Source of the DNA: Candidatus Nitrosotenuis sp.
GTDB lineage: Archaea > Thermoproteota > Nitrososphaeria > Nitrososphaerales > Nitrosopumilaceae
Assembly (NCBI GenBank): GCA_016844685.1
Contig: JAENJF010000003.1
Coordinates: forward strand, 1-46,796
Length of the DNA: 46,796 nucleotides
Direction of reading: 5' to 3'
This document shows, in pieces, positions 10,182 through 17,985 of this stretch. Numbering within the stretch: the stretch's first letter is position 1; each line of letters starts with the position of its first letter. Position numbers and translations under genes: made by a program. The notes under the pieces are model-generated. The model ran no database searches and was not told the origin of the DNA. It saw only the letters and a program-made list of their open reading frames with translations.

Positions 10182-10622
10182 TTATTCTTTTGGTTTCATT
10201 CGCAAAAGAATTTGCTCTGTGATTCTATTCATCTCATCATCTGAGCCCACACTACAGAGTTTAACAACGTCAGAAGTAGTTACCATTCCAACAAGCCTGC
10301 TATCTTTGACTGCAGGAACTCTATGAATTCTACGTGTTTTCATTAATTGCGCAAGCTCCCACACAGTATCATCAGGGTTGATTACAATGAGTGGAGAGGA
10401 CATTGCCGCTTTTACATTTGTTGATAGAGGCTTTTCTTTGGCAATTATTCGTCTAACAAGATCACGCTCAGTGATTATGCCAATTGCAATGCCGTTTTCA
10501 AGCACGACTATTGCACCAATTGAGGCGTCATCCATCATTTTTGCAGCATCATTGACTGTCATGGAGGAATCAATTGATATGACGTTTTTTTTCATTATAT
10601 CACGAACAAGCGTCGCACACAT
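10182..10622 (-). CDS. CBS domain pair protein
   Basis: VRDIMKKNVISIDSSMTVNDAAKMMDDASIGAIVVLENGIAIGIITERDLVRRI ... RRIHRVPAVKDSRLVGMVTTSDVVK. Confidence 0.93.
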   Translation of the reverse strand: MCATLVRDIMKKNVISIDSSMTVNDAAKMMDDASIGAIVVLENGIAIGIITERDLVRRIIAKEKPLSTNVKAAMSSPLIVINPDDTVWELAQLMKTRRIHRVPAVKDSRLVGMVTTSDVVKLCSVGSDDEMNRITEQILLRMKPKE

Positions 10623-10740
10623 AATAAAACAGATTCTGTTGTTGTTTAAAAGGTTAAAACATGATTATCAAAGGTAATATCGGGTTTTATTGAGAATCAG
10701 GGTTGAGTTTCGCATTAAATATTAAATATCATAATTATTT

Positions 10741-11121
10741 TTGCAGCATATGGGAATATTAGAAAAACTTGAAGGGTTTGAACCGAAAAAGGCAAAAGAA
10801 TCACTTGAGCTATTACTTGAAACAAGGCAAAATGAATTCAAGGAATTAGCTAAAGGAATGGGAATTCCTACAATTGCCAAAGATTGGGAGCACATAATTT
10901 TGCAATTTTGTCTAGAGTTTAACGAATGTTTCCACATGTTGACAATAGTTGATGGGCCAAATGACTCAACTGAGGACAGTCACAACAGAATACACCAGTG
11001 TATGACATTACTAAGACAAATTGCTAGGGGAAAGACAAGCATGATTGAAATAACTCATTTACAAAATTTGGCATATACAATTGCAGAGGAATTCAAGACA
11101 GTTTACAAACGATTACACTGA
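10741..11121 (+). CDS. Conserved hypothetical, predicted all-helical
   Basis: Complete ORF with coding-like composition; ATG alternative at 10750 (MGILEKLEGFEP). Confidence 0.7.
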   Translation: MQHMGILEKLEGFEPKKAKESLELLLETRQNEFKELAKGMGIPTIAKDWEHIILQFCLEFNECFHMLTIVDGPNDSTEDSHNRIHQCMTLLRQIARGKTSMIEITHLQNLAYTIAEEFKTVYKRLH

Positions 11122-11400
11122 TCATGGGTAGACCGCAATCTGAGATTCTATGAGATTGTGATACGCCCAAAGATACAATTCCCTTTTTGTATGAGTCCAA
11201 CGTATGTGTGATGCATATGCAGCTTTATCTTTGATTAGCTTTGGGTATGCACCCAGCGGGCATTTCTCAAAATGTTCCACGACATACTGAATAATTGCTT
11301 CCCTATGTGTGGAAAGATGGATGAGCCACTGAGTTTTATCGGCATAAATCGATTTTGGGTGTTCACAAAACATACACAACGCTCGATTATGCATGCTCAT
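11122..11400 (-). CDS. Small protein with one C2H2-like zinc finger
   Basis: CMFCEHPKSIYADKTQWLIHLSTH fits C-x2-C...H-x4-H; a second HIRWTH segment lacks a full Cys pair. Confidence 0.6.
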   Translation of the reverse strand: MSMHNRALCMFCEHPKSIYADKTQWLIHLSTHREAIIQYVVEHFEKCPLGAYPKLIKDKAAYASHIRWTHTKRELYLWAYHNLIESQIAVYP

Positions 11401-11409
11401 GTTGATTTT

Positions 11410-11892
11410 TTACCACTGCATATTTGCAGCTTTTAGGGATTCATTGTTCGCGCCCAATTCCAAGGGGGAGTCGGCAAGCTCATTTGGATTTAGGGAATAA
11501 ATTATTTGTGCTATAAACTTTATGACGTTAGGTATTTTTTTATTTGTATGTTTTAGAATTCTTTGCTTGTGCAATCTTGTAAGCTTGTCAATTATCTTGA
11601 TGGCTATTTCTTGTTTGATTTTTTTATCAGATACAAGATTTATTTTTCCCTTTAGCTGATAGCCAGTTAACTTTTTTTTGTCAAACACAGCTATGCTACA
11701 CCAAGGATTTTCTTGAAAATTCCTAAAAGTCTTGTGTTTGAAAAGCTCAAGCCAGTAAATTGATCCATCCTGATCCAGATAAAAGCTTGTCCTTGGAGAC
11801 ACGTTTGATAATCCCGATTTATCTGCGGAGCCAACAATGATTATTTGCTGTCTTTGGATCATCTGTTTTACTTTATTTGGAATTGCTACCAC
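11410..11892 (-). CDS. Pyridoxamine 5'-phosphate oxidase family (FMN-binding split barrel)
   Basis: IVGSADKSGLSNVSPRTSFYLDQDGSIYWLELFKHKTFRNFQENPWCSIAVFD. Confidence 0.75.
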   Translation of the reverse strand: MVAIPNKVKQMIQRQQIIIVGSADKSGLSNVSPRTSFYLDQDGSIYWLELFKHKTFRNFQENPWCSIAVFDKKKLTGYQLKGKINLVSDKKIKQEIAIKIIDKLTRLHKQRILKHTNKKIPNVIKFIAQIIYSLNPNELADSPLELGANNESLKAANMQW

Positions 11893-11949
11893 AAAATCAC
11901 TTACTTTTTATTTTTAATAAAGCAAGACATGATTATCAAGTTTGAGACA

Positions 11950-12402
11950 TCATTTCACAATTAGAACGGAACAGAGAGCATGATTTGCGATTTTTGATGA
12001 AACACTGCCAAGGAAAAACTGTAACACCGCTCCAAGTCCTTTACTTCCAACTATTATGAGGTCTGTTTTTGCCTCTTTTGAAAACTTGATTATTTCATTT
12101 GCCACATTTCCTTCCTTTGTAACTATTTTTGGCTCAAAACCCTCTTCGTTTGTTATTTTTTTGGCTTTTTCAAGCGTAGATTTTGCGTATTTTCTTAGAA
12201 TTTGGGCATATTCGCTTCCGGCAAAGACGTCAGATTTTCGCGTCCTATCAACTACATGAATTAATGTCAATTCAGAATGGTATTTTTTTGCCATAGTGCA
12301 AGCTTTTCTGATCGCATTTTCGGAATATTTTGATCCATCTATTGGCACAAGTATTTTTGAAAAATCGCCCTTCAATTTAATTCGAATATCAAAGTATGAC
12401 AT
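11950..12402 (-). CDS. Universal stress protein
   Basis: KILVPIDGSKYSENAIRKACTMAKKY ... IVGSKGLGAVLQFFLGSVSSKIANHALCSVLIVK. Confidence 0.92.
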   Translation of the reverse strand: MSYFDIRIKLKGDFSKILVPIDGSKYSENAIRKACTMAKKYHSELTLIHVVDRTRKSDVFAGSEYAQILRKYAKSTLEKAKKITNEEGFEPKIVTKEGNVANEIIKFSKEAKTDLIIVGSKGLGAVLQFFLGSVSSKIANHALCSVLIVK

Positions 12403-12653
12403 TTAACAGTAATGAAGATTTCTGAGATTGAAAAAGACGAGAATGCTAAGACACGTCATACCGTAGTACGCTGCGTTGGGTTATCACACCCTGCATTCCC
12501 GTCCACACGCACAAGATTGCTCTTGTACGGAATAACATACACATTGATCATAGTTAAAGGCATGGTACGATTCTCAGAGATGGGAATTTTCAGATTATTA
12601 GCTATGATAATCTTAGCAAGATGTTTAAATTAAAATAAGAAAAACTCTACATC

Positions 12654-13082
12654 ATGATTCAAAATAAAATTAAAAAAATACTTGTGCCAATAGACGGGTC
12701 CAAAACCTCCTTTGATGCCTTGGATAACGCAATTGAGATAGCTCGGGCGTGTCATGCTACTATTTTGGGGGTTCATGCAATTTCATTTCTCCCCACTGGC
12801 TTTATGCCATCTGTTGTACCATATGAAATCTATCAGAAAAAGGAAGCAGGAAAATTCATGGAAGATGCAAAGCTTCGTGCGGCAAAAAAAGGGATCATAT
12901 TCAAGTATATGATAACTTTTGGAAGTCCGGTGGAACAAATCATAAACATTTCAAAATCCAAAAAATTTGATTTGATAATAATCGGTGCACATGGAAAAGG
13001 AAGAGTAAAGGAGTTATTCCTAGGAAGTGTATCAAATGCAGTTCTCCACAAGTCGCAAATTCCTGTAATGATAGTAAAATAG
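12654..13082 (+). CDS. Universal stress protein
   Basis: KILVPIDGSKTSFDALDNAIEIAR ... IIGAHGKGRVKELFLGSVSNAVLHKSQIPVMIVK. Confidence 0.93.
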   Translation: MIQNKIKKILVPIDGSKTSFDALDNAIEIARACHATILGVHAISFLPTGFMPSVVPYEIYQKKEAGKFMEDAKLRAAKKGIIFKYMITFGSPVEQIINISKSKKFDLIIIGAHGKGRVKELFLGSVSNAVLHKSQIPVMIVK

Positions 13083-13090
13083 GCACAAAT

Positions 13091-13558
13091 ATGCTATATG
13101 AAAGAATACTTGTTCCATTTGATGGTTCAAAATTTGCAAAAAAAGCACTAGATGAGGCAATAAAAATTGCCCAGAATACAGACGGCATACTCTATTTATG
13201 CACAATAGTAACTGTCAGTAATTTGATTCCCCCCGGCTCGCTGCTGGGACTCACCAAGAATGTATCAGCAAAAGAATTCCGTTCCAGATTAATCAAGTCA
13301 GCAAAAGCAGAGGCAGAAAGAACATTAAACTATCAAGCTTCTGTTTATTGCAAATCAAAAGGAGTGAAAGCTTACTACAAGATAATAATTAACGGAAATA
13401 TAGCTGAAGAAATACTCAAAATTGCAAAACAAAAATTAGTGGACATAATAGTAATTGGGAGCCAGGGCTTACATGGAATAAGTAGAATCAAAACTTTGGG
13501 CAGTGTTAGCAGAAAGGTTTCAGAATTAGCAGACTGTGCTGTTTTGATTGTAAGATGA
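13091..13558 (+). CDS. Universal stress protein, downstream of previous in likely operon
   Basis: RILVPFDGSKFAKKALDEAIKIAQ ... VIGSQGLHGISRIKTLGSVSRKVSELADCAVLIVR. Confidence 0.92.
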   Translation: MLYERILVPFDGSKFAKKALDEAIKIAQNTDGILYLCTIVTVSNLIPPGSLLGLTKNVSAKEFRSRLIKSAKAEAERTLNYQASVYCKSKGVKAYYKIIINGNIAEEILKIAKQKLVDIIVIGSQGLHGISRIKTLGSVSRKVSELADCAVLIVR

Positions 13559-13566
13559 TATCAAAT

Positions 13567-14196
13567 TTATTTTGATTTATATTTTTCCAGTATACTTACA
13601 ACTATTTGATCAGGCACTTGATCAAACTTTCTATAAAATTGACCAACTGAAGAAAAATCCATTGGAGTTTCTAGTGCAATTATTTGGATTCCAAATTGTT
13701 TGATTATTTCCTGGGTAACAAATGGAATTACGGGCGCTGCCAAAATTATTTCCTTAACTTGTTTTTGTAATAGCCATTGTAGTATAGCACAGACAGTAGC
13801 ACCTGTTGCTATTCCATCATCTACTAAAATTATTGTCTTGTCATCAAAATTGTAATCTGTATTTCCACGATATGCCTCAATTTGCCTTTTGACTTCCATT
13901 TTCTTTTTGTTTATTTCAGCTTCAAATCTAGAATCATTTGAATATCGCTCCCATTCATGCCCATAATACAATACTCCGTCATAGGTTATTGCGCCTATTG
14001 CATATTCTGGATAATCGGGAGGAGTAATTTTTTTAGAAATTATTACATCTAGGGGGAAACCAAGTTTTCGGGCAATTTCGTCACCTACTATTACGCCTCC
14101 CCGCGGTATGGCAAGAATAAGGCATCTTTTGCCCCTGACAATTGGGAGTAGTTTTTCTGCAAGAAGCCGTCCTGCGTGTAGCCTATCGTGCATCAT
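13567..14196 (-). CDS. Phosphoribosyltransferase family protein
   Basis: LAIPRGGVIVGDEIARKLGFPLDVIISKKI ... KTIILVDDGIATGATVCAIL. Confidence 0.9.
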   Translation of the reverse strand: MMHDRLHAGRLLAEKLLPIVRGKRCLILAIPRGGVIVGDEIARKLGFPLDVIISKKITPPDYPEYAIGAITYDGVLYYGHEWERYSNDSRFEAEINKKKMEVKRQIEAYRGNTDYNFDDKTIILVDDGIATGATVCAILQWLLQKQVKEIILAAPVIPFVTQEIIKQFGIQIIALETPMDFSSVGQFYRKFDQVPDQIVVSILEKYKSK

Positions 14197-14233
14197 TGTA
14201 TGTGATCAGTTGTAATGTAGACTCTCTGAAATG

Positions 14234-15097
14234 TCAAGCTTCTTCTGCCAGCGCAAATACAATGTCAGATTTTGTGACGATTCCCACAAGCTTGGATTGT
14301 CTTACTACAGGAATACCGCTTATGTCATACCTATACATGATGAGTGCTGCCATGGAAACATCGTCAGAGCCTTCTATTGTTGCTGGATTTTTGGTCATGA
14401 TGTCCTCCGCTCTGAATGTCAAGACATAACCTAGTTGATTTATGTTGAATTGGTTTGGGTGTGGGCTATACCACATGTCCCTTAGCTCACTTGGATCTGT
14501 ATACGTTCCAAGCCTATTTGGTATTCTTGCTGGAATGAAATCTCTGTAGGTAATAATTCCTACAGGTTTTTGGTTTTGTACAACTACGACTCTGGAAATT
14601 TTGTTGTTTATCAGTATGCTTTCAACCAAAAATAAAGAATCCTTTGGTGAAACAGTAACAACTTTTGTTGTCATGATTTTTGATACTTTGAGTGGAGTGG
14701 ATTCCTGGTTTAGAAAATTAAAAACAAGATCAGTCTTTGTTAAAATTCCATCTAGACTACCATCATGCAGCACAATTACTGAGCTTATGTTGTTGTCTTT
14801 CATTATTTTGGCACATTTATACACAGAATCTTTTTTTGTTACAGTAATCAGATTTTTTGACATTAAATCTCCCACTTGAATTGAGCCAATCGGTTTGTTG
14901 TCCAGCGGATATAGTGATTTGAGCATATCTTTTTCTGTTATAATTCCAACAGGCTTTCTGGTCCTATCTATGACCACGAGTCTTCCAATTTTGTATTTTT
15001 GGATTACCTCGATTGCATCAAGTATGCCTGTTTGTGGTGTAATTGTTATTGCTTTTTTTATCAATGCGCTACGAAGGCCTGGGTTTTTTATGAGCAT
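14234..15097 (-). CDS. Quadruple CBS-domain protein
   Basis: Four repeats ending in PVGIITEKDML / LDGILTKTDLV / PVGIITYRDFI / LVGIVTKSDIV. Confidence 0.92.
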   Translation of the reverse strand: MLIKNPGLRSALIKKAITITPQTGILDAIEVIQKYKIGRLVVIDRTRKPVGIITEKDMLKSLYPLDNKPIGSIQVGDLMSKNLITVTKKDSVYKCAKIMKDNNISSVIVLHDGSLDGILTKTDLVFNFLNQESTPLKVSKIMTTKVVTVSPKDSLFLVESILINNKISRVVVVQNQKPVGIITYRDFIPARIPNRLGTYTDPSELRDMWYSPHPNQFNINQLGYVLTFRAEDIMTKNPATIEGSDDVSMAALIMYRYDISGIPVVRQSKLVGIVTKSDIVFALAEEA

Positions 15098-15161
15098 ACT
15101 ATTGGTGTCAATTTTTGATGATTAAATACAGCAAACAAGAATATCATGCTTGAGAATCATT

Positions 15162-15590
15162 CTATTTTACAACAAGAACTGGAATTGGCGATTTGTGGAC
15201 CACATAGTGTGATACACTGCCAAGAAAGAGTTCTTTGATGTTGCTGCCTCCACGAGATCCTATGACTATCATGTCAATATTGTTACCTTTTGTATAAGAG
15301 ACAATCTTGTATCCTTCATTTCCATTCACCACCTTATCATAGAATAAAACTCCGTTTTGAGCAGCTTTTACCTTTGCTTTTTCGAGTGTTTTCTTTCCGT
15401 TTTCCAAAAACATTTTTGCAAGAGATGATGATGGTTTCTGGTAGTTAATTGAAAATAGCGGTATTACATAAAGTCCAAAAAGTGTCGCCTTACATTCTCT
15501 TGCAAGATAAATTGCTTCATCCAGCGCTTTTGAAGATCCTTTTGAATCATCTAGTGCAACAAGTATTCTTTTGATTTTCGAGTTTGCCAA
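15162..15590 (-). CDS. Universal stress protein
   Basis: RILVALDDSKGSSKALDEAIYLAREC ... VIGSRGGSNIKELFLGSVSHYVVHKSPIPVLVVK; TTG start. Confidence 0.92.
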   Translation of the reverse strand: MANSKIKRILVALDDSKGSSKALDEAIYLARECKATLFGLYVIPLFSINYQKPSSSLAKMFLENGKKTLEKAKVKAAQNGVLFYDKVVNGNEGYKIVSYTKGNNIDMIVIGSRGGSNIKELFLGSVSHYVVHKSPIPVLVVK

Positions 15591-15706
15591 TCTTAATACC
15601 TTTTATTTTTTTCTAGAATTAAAAACACGCATTGATTATCTAGATTGATTTTCAGCATTGATAATTCTCATATGATCTCATATATCAAACATTTATCACC
15701 TAATTA

Positions 15707-16183
15707 ATGGCACAAACTCCCCAAACAGTTCTTGTAAAAGATATAATGACACGAGCGATAATTTCAGTTGATTCTTCAGTTACCGTAAATGAGGCTGCAA
15801 AGACGATGGAAAAAGCAGGAGTTGGTGCTGTTCTAATAATGGAAAAAAACACTCCACTTGGAATCATGACAGATCGGGATTTTGCAATAAAGATTGCTGC
15901 GCATGCGTATCCAATACAGACAAAGGTAAGGCAAGTAATGTCATCCCCTCTTATTCATGTCAGTCCAGATGACGAAGCGTGGGTTGCTGCAGATTTGATG
16001 TATTCAAGAAAGGTGCGCAAGCTTCCAGTTATAGATGGAGATCAGCTACTCGGGATTGTTACTGCGTCTGATATTGTCAAGCTGTTTACTGTTTGCAATA
16101 AAGAAGACATGAGAAATATGTACTATAGGGCACTTTCTAAAATATTTGATAATAATAATGAAGAGGCAGTGGCAAATTACTAA
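15707..16183 (+). CDS. CBS domain pair protein
   Basis: VKDIMTRAIISVDSSVTVNEAAKTMEKAGVGAVLIMEKNTPLGIMTDRDFAIK ... VRKLPVIDGDQLLGIVTASDIVK. Confidence 0.93.
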   Translation: MAQTPQTVLVKDIMTRAIISVDSSVTVNEAAKTMEKAGVGAVLIMEKNTPLGIMTDRDFAIKIAAHAYPIQTKVRQVMSSPLIHVSPDDEAWVAADLMYSRKVRKLPVIDGDQLLGIVTASDIVKLFTVCNKEDMRNMYYRALSKIFDNNNEEAVANY

Positions 16184-16903
16184 TTATTTTATAAAGTAGC
16201 TCAACAGATAGCCAACTACATAAGCCACAGTTGCAGCAATCCCACCAACCATTAGTGTAGTTAGACCAGAACGAAAGAGCGACTTTTTAACAATTTTTCC
16301 TTTGATTATTCCAATTAGGAAAAATGCGCCACATGTGAAAATAACAGAATACAAAAAGCTGTCAGAGACTGAAACTGACCATCCTGCAGTATAGAGAAAA
16401 ACAAACGGAATTAACGGAATAAGCCCAATTATGTTAAATCCAAAAAATGTGCTTAGTGCAGTATCAACTGGTTTTCTACCGTCTTCAATTAGACCGAGCT
16501 CTTCTTTCATCATTTCTTCAATTAGACCAAGCTCTTCTTTCATCATTGTATCAATCCAAATTTTTTTTCTTGCAGTGATCACTCTGACAATTTCTTCCAA
16601 GAGATCACTTGTAAATCCTTTTTTTGTATAAATGTCACGTATTTCCTGCTTTTCAGATTCCCCCATGTTTTCAATTTCCCATTCTTCTCTTTTTCTTTCT
16701 TTTTGGATGAATTCTATTCGAGTCTTTGATGCCTGATAATTTCCAATTGCCATTGAAAATCCATCCGCAAACAAATTGGCAAAACCAAGAATCAGTATAA
16801 CCATTGGGGACAATGATGCGCCAATTGCTCCTGCAACTATGGCAAAAGTTGTTACAGAGCCATCAATAGAGCCATAAACAAAGTCCTCAAAATGCCATTT
16901 CAT
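16184..16903 (-). CDS. VIT1/CCC1 family iron/manganese transporter
   Basis: DFVYGSIDGSVTTFAIVAGAIGASLS...LGFANLFADGFSMAIGNYQASKT; charged cytosolic loop then C-terminal TMs. Confidence 0.9.
   Translation of the reverse strand: MKWHFEDFVYGSIDGSVTTFAIVAGAIGASLSPMVILILGFANLFADGFSMAIGNYQASKTRIEFIQKERKREEWEIENMGESEKQEIRDIYTKKGFTSDLLEEIVRVITARKKIWIDTMMKEELGLIEEMMKEELGLIEDGRKPVDTALSTFFGFNIIGLIPLIPFVFLYTAGWSVSVSDSFLYSVIFTCGAFFLIGIIKGKIVKKSLFRSGLTTLMVGGIAATVAYVVGYLLSYFIK
16482..16547 (-). repeat. 33-bp in-frame tandem duplication inside the VIT1-like gene
   Basis: tcttcaattagacc(g/a)agctcttctttcatcatt at 16482..16514 and 16515..16547, one mismatch; encodes MMKEELGLIE(E/D) twice. Confidence 0.95.
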
Positions 16904-16972
16904 TGTTTGTCAAAACACATCACGAGATTAAAAACAAATAAGAAAAATCAAGTTTGATAATAAAAAAGAAGG

Positions 16973-17866
16973 TTATTTGAATAAGGATTTTACCTTTTCC
17001 AGCTCATCCTTGATCGAATCAATTTTGTCGTCAACATCGGTTTGTGGCGATTCGTTCTTTATCAAATTCCTCAAGTCGACTCTTAGCATTAATTCGATTT
17101 TTTCCATTAGTAGTCTGTCTTTGGATGCAATTGTTCCCTCAATGTACTCATAATTTTCCAAGTATGCGGTACTAGCAAGCGAAAATGCCGTATCCTTGTC
17201 TCCACTCTTGTACTTTGAGGATACCTGATCAAGCAAACTTTCAATGTTTTTGATAGTATCTATAACATCATTGTTTTTGGTAATCGGTTTGCCCATCATC
17301 ATATTGTGACTCATCATATCTGAACTCATCATTCCTTGATTCATCATGTTTGAACCCATCATGTCACGCCAGTTAGTGCTGTTATTCATCCATGGTCCCA
17401 TCCAATCTTGTTGGAATTGTGAATTTGTCATCATGCCTTGCATAAATTGCTGGTTTTGCATCATTGTACCCATCATTTGTTGCTGCATTTGTGGATCGTT
17501 CATCATCATGCCCATCATGTCTGGGCCCATCATTTGCATCATGGTTTGCATGTGTTGAGGATTTTGCGTCATCATGTCATGCATTTGTTGCATGTGAGTA
17601 GGATCGTTCATCATCATGTCATGCATTTGTTGCATTGCTTGCGGATTTGACATCATTGTATTCATCCAGTCATTCATCATCTGTGGATTTTGCATCCATT
17701 GGCTCATCATTTGTTGTCTTTGGGATGAATCTTGCATCATTTGTTGCATGTTCTGTGCCATCAAATTAGAACTACCTGTGCTTTGAAAAACAACATAGCC
17801 TATCCCTAGTCCAGCAAAAAATACACCAATCACAATACCTATCAAAACAGACTGACTTACCATCAC
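16973..17866 (-). CDS. Membrane-anchored Met/Gln-rich protein
   Basis: N-terminal TM (VLIGIVIGVFFAGLGIGYVVF) followed by a long MMQ/MMN/MMG-rich tract and an acidic/basic helical C-terminus. Confidence 0.85.
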   Translation of the reverse strand: MMVSQSVLIGIVIGVFFAGLGIGYVVFQSTGSSNLMAQNMQQMMQDSSQRQQMMSQWMQNPQMMNDWMNTMMSNPQAMQQMHDMMMNDPTHMQQMHDMMTQNPQHMQTMMQMMGPDMMGMMMNDPQMQQQMMGTMMQNQQFMQGMMTNSQFQQDWMGPWMNNSTNWRDMMGSNMMNQGMMSSDMMSHNMMMGKPITKNNDVIDTIKNIESLLDQVSSKYKSGDKDTAFSLASTAYLENYEYIEGTIASKDRLLMEKIELMLRVDLRNLIKNESPQTDVDDKIDSIKDELEKVKSLFK

Positions 17867-17985
17867 ACAAAATTATGATTTCCAACATATAAATCGGATG
17901 ATTTTCAAGGATGGGAATGATCTGATGTTCTCAAGATTGGAATTTGTCATGACTCCATAAATACAAATTATTTTACTTTTTATGC

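Noticed and set aside
12478-12491. Possible tRNA T-arm (GGGTTATCACACCC)
   Set aside because: Loop lacks the TTCRANY consensus and no acceptor/anticodon arms could be drawn; not a tRNA.
12412-12633. 73-aa plus-strand ORF between divergent USP genes
   Set aside because: No recognisable family, spans the GC-rich structured segment and the TGATAAT promoter region of 12654; more likely non-coding.
16955-16963. TGATAATAA upstream of VIT1 and TGATTATCA (22024) upstream of APC permease as members of the TGATAAT regulon
   Set aside because: Spacing or orientation relative to start codons does not match the tight -44..-49 slot; kept only as possible related sites.
17346-17650. Plus-strand ORFs 17346..17558 and 17438..17650 (His-rich MHKLLVLHHCTHHLLLHLWIVHHHAHH)
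   Set aside because: Antisense of the Met-rich gene: CAT (antisense of ATG) read in another frame gives His-rich nonsense.
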